DNA from: an uncultured Pseudomonadales bacterium
GTDB taxonomy: Bacteria > Pseudomonadota > Gammaproteobacteria > Pseudomonadales > Pseudohongiellaceae
DNA: 64,000 bases
Assembly (NCBI GenBank): GCA_938091935.1
Contig: CALKNV010000031.1
Coordinates: 1 to 64,000, forward strand
Direction of reading: 5' to 3'
Position numbers and translations under genes: made by a program. Below are positions 25,978-33,850 of the stretch, in pieces; position 1 is the first letter of the stretch; the number at the start of each line of letters is the position of its first letter. Below the pieces are notes generated by a model that saw nothing but the letters and a program-made list of their open reading frames with translations, was not told where the DNA came from and made no database searches.

Positions 25978-27647
25978 GTGAAACCTCAGCCGAGCCAGGT
26001 GAAACCGAGCGCCTGATGCCTGGCTTCGATGCCTGGCGGGTATGGGAAAACCCCATCGTCTGGAAAAACTATCGCAGCCGCATGCGCATGCAAGCCTTAT
26101 TCAACTTCCTGTTGGTGTTTATCGTTTCCTCATTCATGACCTTCACAATCTACGGCGGCGTGGAGAGGTTTCAGGGCGATACGGTAATGGCAGCACGTTC
26201 GGCCATCGTACCACTAGGGATATTACAGTGGATTATCCTGATGCTGTCGGCCACTGGCAGAATCACCTCAGGCATCATTCATGAACGCGTGACCGACACC
26301 ATTGAGTACACACGCCTGACACCACTTAGCCCCCTGACGAAAGTCATTGGCTACCTGTTTGGCTTGCCGGTGCGGGAATATCTTATTCTGTTGATGACCA
26401 TGCCGTTCATGATATTCCTGCTGATTGCAGGTGAGATTCCACTCTCAGTTGTCATTCCGGTGTATCTGGTTTTCTTCTCCTCAGCCATACTGTTCCATAT
26501 GCTGGGAATGGTGCTCGGCCTGGTGATGCTTGAATGGCGCCTATCGGTTGTATTCACCATTGGTCTCGTCATTGCTATCAACTGGATACTACCCTTCTTC
26601 TCCTACCTGGGTTTCCCTTTCGTCGAATACCTCACCGTGCGCCCCGTGTTCTTCGAGAAGATTGGGCCATTTCTGCCTGTTGACGTGCTTCCCGTGACCG
26701 AAGATGTACCGCAAGTATTCGTCGATGCCTTGCAAGGTGTGCAGTTTTATAACTGGGAAGTCTCAACAACCGGTTTCTGTCTAATATTGCAGGGCCTGTT
26801 AATTTTCACTCTGGGCCTCATGGTTTACCGTAAGTGGGAAGATGATTTCGGCCATTCCCTGAGCAAGCTCTATGCCCTGTTCTTCTTTGTCAGTCTACAA
26901 ATCTTTTGCATTGGCACACTGTGGCGAAACCTGACTCTGGATATAAGCGTTGCCGGACTGTTACCGGATGATTCTTTTGTCGAGTCTTTCGCTTTCATTA
27001 TCCCCCTGATCTACTGCTTCTTTTCTTTGGCAGTTGCGATCTGGCTGATCTACATCGTGACGCCAAGTCATGAAGAATATCGCAATGGACTACTGCGCTC
27101 TCAGAAACTGCAGCAGACAGCGGCTCGAAAACTGTCGCTATTTGATGACAATGCAGGCAGCCTGCTGACGACCGCGCTGCTGGCAATCGCGACGTTCGTG
27201 TTTATTCTGGTTGTGCAGATTGTTATGGCTGAGCTCGGGCCATTGCGTGAAACTTCGCCATCCCTGATGGGAATGCTAAGAATGCCCCTGGTTGCAATGC
27301 TGGTGATTTTCTACTTTGCGATTGCTGTCGAGTATCTGCAAATAGGTCGGTTCGCCCTGCTGTTCTTGATGGTATGGATCGTACCTATCTTGCTCGCAAT
27401 TTTCCTGGCAGTGGTTTTCAAATTGGAGGAGAACGTAGTTTATATTGCCAGTGGTTCGCCATTCACTCTGATCGTACTGGCGGCTCAGGGCCTGGTGGAT
27501 GATTGGGTGGACATAGAGGATATGCAGTTTATCCGTAACGCCTATTTCGTGGGGTTCAGCTTCGTCCTGTTTGTCACGGCATTTCTGGGTTATCAACTGA
27601 AGCGTCAAAAAGACCGCACGCGACGGTTAACCGAATCCAGAAGCTAG
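25974..27647 (+). CDS. ABC-2 type membrane permease
   Basis: 557 residues with roughly twelve hydrophobic helices and a short cytoplasmic N-terminus. A long polar loop between helices 2 and 3 contains GIIHERVTDTIEYTRLTPLSP, typical of ABC-2 permeases. It is translated from an ATG overlapping the ATPase stop and so pairs with it. The gene is convergent with the amidase, only 11 bases apart. What it exports is not evident. Confidence 0.85.
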   Translation: MSETSAEPGETERLMPGFDAWRVWENPIVWKNYRSRMRMQALFNFLLVFIVSSFMTFTIYGGVERFQGDTVMAARSAIVPLGILQWIILMLSATGRITSGIIHERVTDTIEYTRLTPLSPLTKVIGYLFGLPVREYLILLMTMPFMIFLLIAGEIPLSVVIPVYLVFFSSAILFHMLGMVLGLVMLEWRLSVVFTIGLVIAINWILPFFSYLGFPFVEYLTVRPVFFEKIGPFLPVDVLPVTEDVPQVFVDALQGVQFYNWEVSTTGFCLILQGLLIFTLGLMVYRKWEDDFGHSLSKLYALFFFVSLQIFCIGTLWRNLTLDISVAGLLPDDSFVESFAFIIPLIYCFFSLAVAIWLIYIVTPSHEEYRNGLLRSQKLQQTAARKLSLFDDNAGSLLTTALLAIATFVFILVVQIVMAELGPLRETSPSLMGMLRMPLVAMLVIFYFAIAVEYLQIGRFALLFLMVWIVPILLAIFLAVVFKLEENVVYIASGSPFTLIVLAAQGLVDDWVDIEDMQFIRNAYFVGFSFVLFVTAFLGYQLKRQKDRTRRLTESRS

Positions 27648-27658
27648 ATGCCTGTCAA

Positions 27659-29071
27659 TCACAGGTTTGGGTGACACAGGTGCCACTGTGTCACCGATTG
27701 ATAGGCATTGCCGATGCGGCATAGAGTCGCCTCCGCCAGATTATTGCCAAGCAGCTGCATCACATAGGGTTGCAGCTGATCGTTGAACCCGCAGGGCAAG
27801 GACAGGGTTGGTGTTCCGGCGAGATCAGCCGGGATAGTGAACTGACCCTGAAAATGTTTAACCACTTCCTTCATGGCCTCGGCATCACCATACTGTGCGG
27901 CGCTGTCGACCTCGAACACCATGCCTCCCGAGGGGCAGATCACCGCATCAACTTTCTTTAGTTCAGCGTTGAACCGCTGGTTGAACTCTTCCCGTTTTTG
28001 ATTGGCCTCTACATACTCTGAGTGGCTCATCTTCATGCCGATTTCAAGCACGGCTCTGAGATAGCCTCCATACTCCTGCGCGCGACTCGGAAAAAAATCC
28101 CTGTGCGCCTGAAAAGCTTCATAGCCCGTAAGCGGCAGCCACAGATTGCGATACTCCATGGGGCCCTCCTGCGGCATTTGAACCTCGACACATTCCATAC
28201 CAACCTCAGAGAATTTCAGGATGGCCGTTTCGATAGCCTGCAATAGACCGGCGTCAGTGCCGTTACTAAACCAGGCCCGGTCTATGCCGAGGCGCAGGCC
28301 TTTCAACTCTGTATCGATTAGAGGGGGTATTCTCACCGCACCAGATGCTAACGAGGTCGCGTCCCTGTCATCGAAGCCGGCTATGGCGTTATACATGGCC
28401 GCCGCATCAGTTACCGAACGAGCCATGGGACCGACATGGTCCAGGGATTCCGCCAGCGGCAGCACACCATAGCGACTAACCCGGCCATAAGTGGGTTTCA
28501 GGCCGGTCACACCATTCGCCATTGCTGGATAGCGAATTGAGCCACCGGTATCCGTGCCAATAGCCGCAAAACACAAGCCCGCCGCAACTGCTACGCCCGA
28601 CCCGGAAGATGACACCCCAGCCCAAAGGGTTTCACCCCAGGGATTCTTTGGAATCGGAAAGTCGGGGTTGTAGGCAGACAAGGCCCCTTCGGTGAGGTTA
28701 AGTTTACCAAGTAATACAGCGCCGGCGTTGCGCAGCTTTTCCACGACGGTAGCGTCATAGTCCGGTATAAAGTCGCGGCGCACTTTTAAGCCACCCATGG
28801 TCTTTACGTCTTTGGTAAAGCACAGGTCTTTCAAGGCAACGGGCACGCCGTGTAAAGGCCCACGATAGTTGCCCTGCAAAATTTCTTGTTCGGCCAGCTC
28901 CGCCTGCGCTCGAGCCAGCTCATCAGTCACTGTGGCATAACTCAGGAGATCGGCGTCCAGCTGATTCACCCGCTCCAACATGTGCTCGGTGAGCATGACT
29001 GGAGAAAGCTCCCGTGCCCGAATCTGCTCGGAAATAGTGCTTAGTGATCGATAATGGAGTGGTACGGGCAT
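27659..29071 (-). CDS. Amidase-signature family hydrolase
   Basis: 470 residues. The catalytic Ser-cisSer-Lys triad is present: Lys in VALKDLCF, cis-Ser in VSSSGSGVAVAAG and the nucleophile Ser in GTDTGGSIRYPA. The length fits stand-alone amidases rather than GatA. There is no signal peptide. It is followed upstream, four bases away, by a small secreted-protein gene on the same strand. Substrates in the family include acylamides, nitrile-derived amides and amino-acid amides; it may process an amide handled by the exported PLP enzymes encoded upstream, but this is speculative. Confidence 0.88.
   Translation of the reverse strand: MPVPLHYRSLSTISEQIRARELSPVMLTEHMLERVNQLDADLLSYATVTDELARAQAELAEQEILQGNYRGPLHGVPVALKDLCFTKDVKTMGGLKVRRDFIPDYDATVVEKLRNAGAVLLGKLNLTEGALSAYNPDFPIPKNPWGETLWAGVSSSGSGVAVAAGLCFAAIGTDTGGSIRYPAMANGVTGLKPTYGRVSRYGVLPLAESLDHVGPMARSVTDAAAMYNAIAGFDDRDATSLASGAVRIPPLIDTELKGLRLGIDRAWFSNGTDAGLLQAIETAILKFSEVGMECVEVQMPQEGPMEYRNLWLPLTGYEAFQAHRDFFPSRAQEYGGYLRAVLEIGMKMSHSEYVEANQKREEFNQRFNAELKKVDAVICPSGGMVFEVDSAAQYGDAEAMKEVVKHFQGQFTIPADLAGTPTLSLPCGFNDQLQPYVMQLLGNNLAEATLCRIGNAYQSVTQWHLCHPNL
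27670..27695. repeat. Perfect 10-bp inverted repeat inside the 3' end of the amidase gene
   Basis: GGTGACACAG and CTGTGTCACC flank a 6-base loop, within the last dozen amidase codons and just past the convergent ABC permease stop. It lacks a T tract on either side, so it is not a classical terminator, but it could act as a transcript 3'-end structure for the convergent pair. Confidence 0.5.
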
Positions 29072-29075
29072 GGGT

Positions 29076-29531
29076 TTATGGCGCAGGTATGGCGTGTCCG
29101 ATCATGGTGGAACCCTCGAACACCGCCAGATCCATCACGTTACGTTCGTCGATGAAGATAAAATCAAACTCACCGTTCTTGTTACTGTCACTGTGCAACA
29201 TGACGATCATCATTTCACCGACAGCAATACCCTTATGAATTTCGATTTCAACATCACTGTTGCTGCCTGACTTCAAGAAGCTTCGCCCCACGACACGATC
29301 ACCATTGGGAGCACCATTCATAAACGGGTGAATGACCAGCCAACCATCTCCCTCTATTTGTACCTCTGAGAAAATCAAGGTATTACCCCGCTTCTTTACA
29401 TTGTCAACGGATATCCAATTGCTATCACCATTACCTATACCCGACTGGGCCAAGGCGACGCTATTCGCGAAAGCGATCAGCAGGAGGAGCATGGAAGCTA
29501 TCAGGCGGGACTGGCGAATTGCTAAATGCAT
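29076..29531 (-). CDS. Small secreted protein, DUF7282-like
   Basis: 151 residues. The start at 29531 follows a GAGG site and gives a clean signal peptide (LIASMLLLLIAFANSVALAQ). A longer frame to 29657 runs through a terminator and is rejected. The mature part is a single beta-rich domain with VDNV near its start, WLVIHPFMNG in the middle and LHSDSNKNGEFDF near its end, resembling DUF7282 domains. The calcium-like D-S-N-K-N-G-E-F-D loop is notable. It sits four bases upstream of the amidase. Function unknown. Confidence 0.7.
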   Translation of the reverse strand: MHLAIRQSRLIASMLLLLIAFANSVALAQSGIGNGDSNWISVDNVKKRGNTLIFSEVQIEGDGWLVIHPFMNGAPNGDRVVGRSFLKSGSNSDVEIEIHKGIAVGEMMIVMLHSDSNKNGEFDFIFIDERNVMDLAVFEGSTMIGHAIPAP

Positions 29532-29615
29532 GTTGAACCTCTTCGGCGCCAAAACAGTTACGGGCTTTCGCCAGCACGAGAGCGCTTTATCAATGTAGGT
29601 CTTGGTTTGCTGCCA

Positions 29616-29652
29616 TAAAAAAAGGCAGGCCATGTATCCGGCCTGCCTTTTT
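29616..29652 (-). terminator. Strong hairpin terminator after the first Tat-exported PLP enzyme gene
   Basis: GGCAGGCC and GGCCTGCC form an 8-bp stem with an 8-base loop, flanked by A7 on one side and T5 on the other, so it can work in both directions. It closes the leftward transcript of the gene ending at 29711. Confidence 0.85.
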
Positions 29653-29710
29653 CTCACCTAGTTGTTAGTGTTGTAACTTAAACAAGCGCTAACGACTAGT
29701 GTAGGCGGTA

Positions 29711-31075
29711 TTAAACGCTGTTGACTGCAGCGGCCATGGCTTCCAGCACATCCTGAACCACCACCTGTGAAGAGGCGATATTCATTCGCATGCGTCCGGA
29801 ACCACCCTGACCATAGTTGGAACCTGGGTTTAGATAGACGCCCGAGTTATACACCATCCAATCTTGCAGGTAGTGCTCTGGCGAGCGCTTGTCATGAGAC
29901 TTGTACATCTCATCAGCACCAATTGCAGCCATTGTCTTGGTGAAGTCCAGGAAAGTCATGTAAGTGCCTTCGTTGCGAACATAGCCCACGGAAGGCATAT
30001 TTTTCTTAACGAAGTCCTCAATCATGGTGTGAGTCCGATCCATGTAGGCATTGGCCTGGTCGAACCAGTCACGTCCATACTTATAAGCAGCAACGTTGGC
30101 AACCACACCCAAGGTACTAAGCTCGGCGCGGTGATACTTGTTTACTCGCTCAAGCATCGTGGGCGACTTGGAGTAGTAATACGCGTTCTTCATGCCGGCC
30201 AGATTGAAAGTCTTACTGATGGCATTGAAGGTCAGGCTGTTATTCACTACGTCGCGGTCGGGCAGCGCGGAGAACGGGGTGAACTTCTGGCCATCGCGAA
30301 TCACATCAGAATGAATTTCATCAGATAGCACTACGATGCCGTGCTCCAGCGCCAGTCGGCCGGCGCGCAGCAGTTCTTCTTCACGCCACACATTGCCGGT
30401 TGGGTTTTGTGGGTTACACACGATCAGGGCGCGAACGTCGGAAGTCATCTTGGCTTCCAGATCGTCGAAGTCAATTTCATACCGACCGTTCACTAATTTC
30501 ATTTCGCTGTCGACGGTTTCAATGTTGGCAGCGGCGGCCATGCTGTAGAAACCGGAGTAGGCAGGCGACATGATTAAGACTTTGTTGCCGCGAGGGACGA
30601 AAGATCGCATTGCAGCAATCATGCCGGGATAGACACCGTCTGACAGGGTCACCATGCTGCCATCGAGATCATTGTTGTGATAATCGCCGTTCCACTTCAC
30701 GACTTCATCGCGCAGCTCCTGGGTACTGGCCATATAGCCCCAGCTGTGGTGCTGAACTCGTTCCATCAGGGCTTCAGTGATACAAGGCGCACATTCGAAA
30801 TCCATGGAAGCCACGCCCATGCCGAATTTGAATTCGCCATTAGGGTAGCTCCGTGGCGGGGCATCCCAGCGCGCGCAGTTTTGCCCTGAACGATTATACA
30901 CCTTATCGAAATCGAACATGCCGTTGGCAAGGCGCGGATAGCTATCTGAAGGACTGCCGCTCTGGGCATTGGCGGTGGAAGCAGCGGTTGCAAGGGTACC
31001 GGTCGCTCCTGCTACTGCGGTAAAACCCGCATTCTTCATGAAGGCTCTTCTATTAAGTCCAACTTTTTTAGTCAT
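29711..31075 (-). CDS. Tat-exported PLP-dependent aminotransferase/C-S lyase (MalY/PatB-like)
   Basis: 454 residues. The N-terminus carries a twin-arginine signal (NRRAFMKNAG, residues 8-17, then a hydrophobic run to ANAQ near 38), so the folded, cofactor-loaded enzyme should be exported. The rest is a fold-type-I PLP enzyme: CNPQNPTGNVW, LSDEIHSDV and the PLP lysine in NAISKTFNLAGMK, as in MalY/PatB cystathionine beta-lyases and related transaminases. The GAGG ribosome site is good and a strong terminator follows. Known exported PLP enzymes such as PvdN and PtaA modify pyoverdine in the periplasm. No siderophore genes are visible here, so the substrate is open. Confidence 0.86.
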   Translation of the reverse strand: MTKKVGLNRRAFMKNAGFTAVAGATGTLATAASTANAQSGSPSDSYPRLANGMFDFDKVYNRSGQNCARWDAPPRSYPNGEFKFGMGVASMDFECAPCITEALMERVQHHSWGYMASTQELRDEVVKWNGDYHNNDLDGSMVTLSDGVYPGMIAAMRSFVPRGNKVLIMSPAYSGFYSMAAAANIETVDSEMKLVNGRYEIDFDDLEAKMTSDVRALIVCNPQNPTGNVWREEELLRAGRLALEHGIVVLSDEIHSDVIRDGQKFTPFSALPDRDVVNNSLTFNAISKTFNLAGMKNAYYYSKSPTMLERVNKYHRAELSTLGVVANVAAYKYGRDWFDQANAYMDRTHTMIEDFVKKNMPSVGYVRNEGTYMTFLDFTKTMAAIGADEMYKSHDKRSPEHYLQDWMVYNSGVYLNPGSNYGQGGSGRMRMNIASSQVVVQDVLEAMAAAVNSV

Positions 31076-31222
31076 CGTGGAAACCTCATTGACCTTTCTT
31101 ATCTATATGTTTTTATTGATGTTTAGAATTATTAGTCCTTATTTAATAATGCAGGATATGCCTGATATGCAATGAGTGCAAGCCAATTGAGGGGGAACGC
31201 CCTAGCGCGTCTTAATACCCAG

Positions 31223-32257
31223 CTATTGACCCTCGGCGTCTCTGCGCTCCTGCGCCCTGGCGCCACGCAAAATATTCACCATGCCGTAATTTCCTTCATG
31301 GCAGGCGTATTCATAGAGCAGGCCACCCACCTTGGTCATTGGCACAATACCCGTAAAGCGGTCGATGAAGGTTGCGGGGTCTTCAACAGTGAATTCATAG
31401 TCCACGGTGAGCTCATCGACGCGGGTGAATCGCTCGGTTAACACCTTGCCCGCAGACGTCCCGGCCTGGCCGAAACTGGAGGAGAGCCCGTTAAAATTGC
31501 GCGTTATCACAACCAGTGTGTCACCGTCCCAGTAGCCCTTGGAGTCACCGGTCCATAGACCCACTGCTGAATCGAGCGCCTGAATATCTGAGGCTGAATC
31601 GTGAAGCGGCACAATGCGCGCATCGTGAATCATCTCGGTCAACAGCACTGCGGTATCACGGGACTGAAAAATCTGCACGTTGTTGTTGTAGAGGCTGGGC
31701 ACAAAAGGAGGCCCAGCATTGAAGCCTATAAGACAGCGTTCCGATAAGCCGCGATCCTCCGGGCCATCGGTGCCGATGCCACCCGCCGCGATGCGCACAG
31801 GGCGGGTTTCTCCCGTGGTTGCACCGCCATACATACCCTGGCGAGCGATAGCGCCTTCCACCAGATCGGGCAATTGGCCATTCTCTGGATACACAATATG
31901 AGAGGTGCGCACCAGCTCCCCGATCCCCGCGTTCTCTATCCAGAAGTCGTTATAGGATTCATCTACGCCCTCGATAGCCAGAGCGCCGTCCGAATTCGCA
32001 TCGGCGGCTGCCCTACGGGCCTCAATTTCTTCGATTTCTTCAGCGGAGAGATACTGCCGAGTGCCATACTGCGCGGGTCGCTGCATGGGCACATTCGAGG
32101 AGAAATTCCAGACACCCTGTAAATCAGGCTGCCCCCATTCCGTTCGCGGTACCTCATAGTCACCCTGGGCCAAAACTGTGCCGGCTATGAATAGGGAGGC
32201 TGGGAATAGAATGAAAGAAAAAAGTGCTCTGCTGGAGCGGCGCTTCGTGTCAGTCAT
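31223..32257 (-). CDS. Secreted protein of unknown function (PDLQGVW family)
   Basis: 344 residues with a signal peptide (cleavage near TVLAQ, residue ~31). The mature protein begins TEWGQPDLQGVWNF and later contains LWTGDSKGYWDGDTLVVITRNFNG, marks of a widespread but uncharacterised secreted family of proteobacteria and acidobacteria. It lies between the two Tat-exported PLP enzyme genes on the same strand (104 and 147 base gaps). It could be a periplasmic partner, but no activity is known for the family. Confidence 0.75.
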   Translation of the reverse strand: MTDTKRRSSRALFSFILFPASLFIAGTVLAQGDYEVPRTEWGQPDLQGVWNFSSNVPMQRPAQYGTRQYLSAEEIEEIEARRAAADANSDGALAIEGVDESYNDFWIENAGIGELVRTSHIVYPENGQLPDLVEGAIARQGMYGGATTGETRPVRIAAGGIGTDGPEDRGLSERCLIGFNAGPPFVPSLYNNNVQIFQSRDTAVLLTEMIHDARIVPLHDSASDIQALDSAVGLWTGDSKGYWDGDTLVVITRNFNGLSSSFGQAGTSAGKVLTERFTRVDELTVDYEFTVEDPATFIDRFTGIVPMTKVGGLLYEYACHEGNYGMVNILRGARAQERRDAEGQ

Positions 32258-32316
32258 AGGTCTACTGTTTTTTTATTATAATTTACTGCAGAGAATAGAG
32301 AGAGCCAAACGCAATC

Positions 32317-32343
32317 GGGCCCCGGCGCTTGCGCCTGAGGCCC
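32317..32343 (-). terminator. GC-rich hairpin between the PLP gene and the secreted-protein gene
   Basis: Outer GGGCC/GGCCC and inner GGCGC/GCGCC pairs form a stable stem 19-45 bases after the stop at 32362. There is no run of U, so it may attenuate or protect RNA rather than terminate. Confidence 0.4.
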
Positions 32344-32361
32344 GCATCAATGCGATGGTAA

Positions 32362-33510
32362 TCAGCCCAGCACGTCGCGGAACACGCGAACTGCAACTTC
32401 CATCTCTTCCATACTGCCAAGAGAAATCCGACAGTGGCTGTTTTCCCAGGGCGGGAAGTCTCGTCCTACTGCAACTTTCTGGTTCATGCAGGCTTCACGA
32501 AAGCCTTGAGCCGGAGCGCGCAAATTGACGAAGATGTGATTGGTATGGGATTCCGGTACATCGTAGCCCAGGTCATTGAGCGCACCGACGGTGAATGCCT
32601 TAACGCGATTGTTCTCCTCGCGCTCCCACTCGATATGTTCACGGTCTTCAAAAGAAGTCAGTGCGGCGATGGCACCAAGCATGCTGACATCTCCCATTCC
32701 CCAGGCACCGCGAATGGCCGACAGAGTCTCAGGATGACCCATAGCATATCCAATGCGCATACCTGCCAGGGCATGGGCCTTGGAGAACGAACGGGTTATG
32801 AAGACGTTCTTGAATTCCTGCGTCAGCGCCAGGCCGGTTTGAATCTTGGCCGAGTCGCCATAGTCAATGTATGCCTCATCGAGGTGAACATAAGTGTTTG
32901 GAGAATCCTTCAGGATCGCGCGGACCGTTTTATCAATCACATCAGGGCCGTGCACAGTGCCCGATGGATTATTTGGGTTACAGATATAAACAAGACCTGC
33001 ACCTTTCGAGACAGCAGTCATCTCAGGCAGATTCAATTTGGCGTCTGCGTTTAATGGGATCAGATTCACTGGCACGCCGATCTGGCGAGCCGTCCCTTCA
33101 CTGGTTGAGAAAGTTGGACCGGCGGTCACCAGGGGCTTGTCTTCGCTACAAAACGCGCGCACAGCACCTTGCAACAACCAGGTCGAGCCTGAGGCCAGAA
33201 GGACGTTGCTACTATTGATGTTGAAGTGAGAGGCTATTGATTCTTGCAGCTCAGGCACGTAATCCGGGGCATAGCCGCGGCCAACGCGCTTCGAGGTGTG
33301 CTCCCGAATCGCTTCCAGAACCCTTGGCCCTGGCCCTCTGCCACTCTCATTCTGGCTGAGCTGAATAATGCCTCGATCAAATTCACCCATTTTCCTGGCG
33401 TGGCGGGTTTGAGCAAAGGCACTAGGTGTAAGAATGGCGGTACCGCCAATTAGACCGGCTGCGGTGCCGATTCCGGCGGTTTTGAAAAAGCCGCGACGTG
33501 TTGTTTTCAT
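32362..33510 (-). CDS. Tat-exported histidinol-phosphate-aminotransferase-like PLP enzyme
   Basis: 382 residues. A twin-arginine signal (TTRRGFFKTAG, residues 3-13, with a hydrophobic run to SAFAQ near 34) precedes a HisC-like fold-type-I PLP domain. Visible are LSQNESGRGPGP, CNPNNPSGTV, HLDEAYIDYG and the PLP lysine in TRSFSKAHALAGMRIGY. Cytoplasmic HisC would have no export signal, so this is not simple histidine synthesis. The AGGAGG site lies six bases before the ATG at 33510, which decides the start over the ATG at 33516. It is the promoter-proximal gene of the run of minus-strand exported proteins. Confidence 0.87.
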   Translation of the reverse strand: MKTTRRGFFKTAGIGTAAGLIGGTAILTPSAFAQTRHARKMGEFDRGIIQLSQNESGRGPGPRVLEAIREHTSKRVGRGYAPDYVPELQESIASHFNINSSNVLLASGSTWLLQGAVRAFCSEDKPLVTAGPTFSTSEGTARQIGVPVNLIPLNADAKLNLPEMTAVSKGAGLVYICNPNNPSGTVHGPDVIDKTVRAILKDSPNTYVHLDEAYIDYGDSAKIQTGLALTQEFKNVFITRSFSKAHALAGMRIGYAMGHPETLSAIRGAWGMGDVSMLGAIAALTSFEDREHIEWEREENNRVKAFTVGALNDLGYDVPESHTNHIFVNLRAPAQGFREACMNQKVAVGRDFPPWENSHCRISLGSMEEMEVAVRVFRDVLG

Positions 33511-33850
33511 TATCATCCTCCTGGTCCGATAGGCTCGGCAGTCTGCATAGGATTTCGTGAGCTTAAGGGGTTATTTTTACGCTAAACTCATCATAGCGCC
33601 AGCGTCTCGCAAATGCCAAAGAAATAAGGGGCTTGGGCGCGGCTTTCAAGCAATTCACCGTGGTCATGCCGAATCTGTATCAAAGGGTCAAAAGCGCCGT
33701 TAGACGGCCGGCCTGGCGGGATGAAATTTTGTCAGTTTGTAACAGACGCAAGGAATTTCGAAGCTTTGCCAGTAAACTGCCGCCTTCACATCTATAACTA
33801 GAATATTGTTCTACGCCTCTTATTGATTTACCGGGATTGATCTCTTCTCT
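33511..33850. other. 340-bp divergent region between PLP enzyme and TonB receptor genes
   Basis: It separates divergent genes and so should hold both promoters. I could not identify a convincing operator (for example a Fur box), riboswitch or small gene. Confidence 0.4.
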
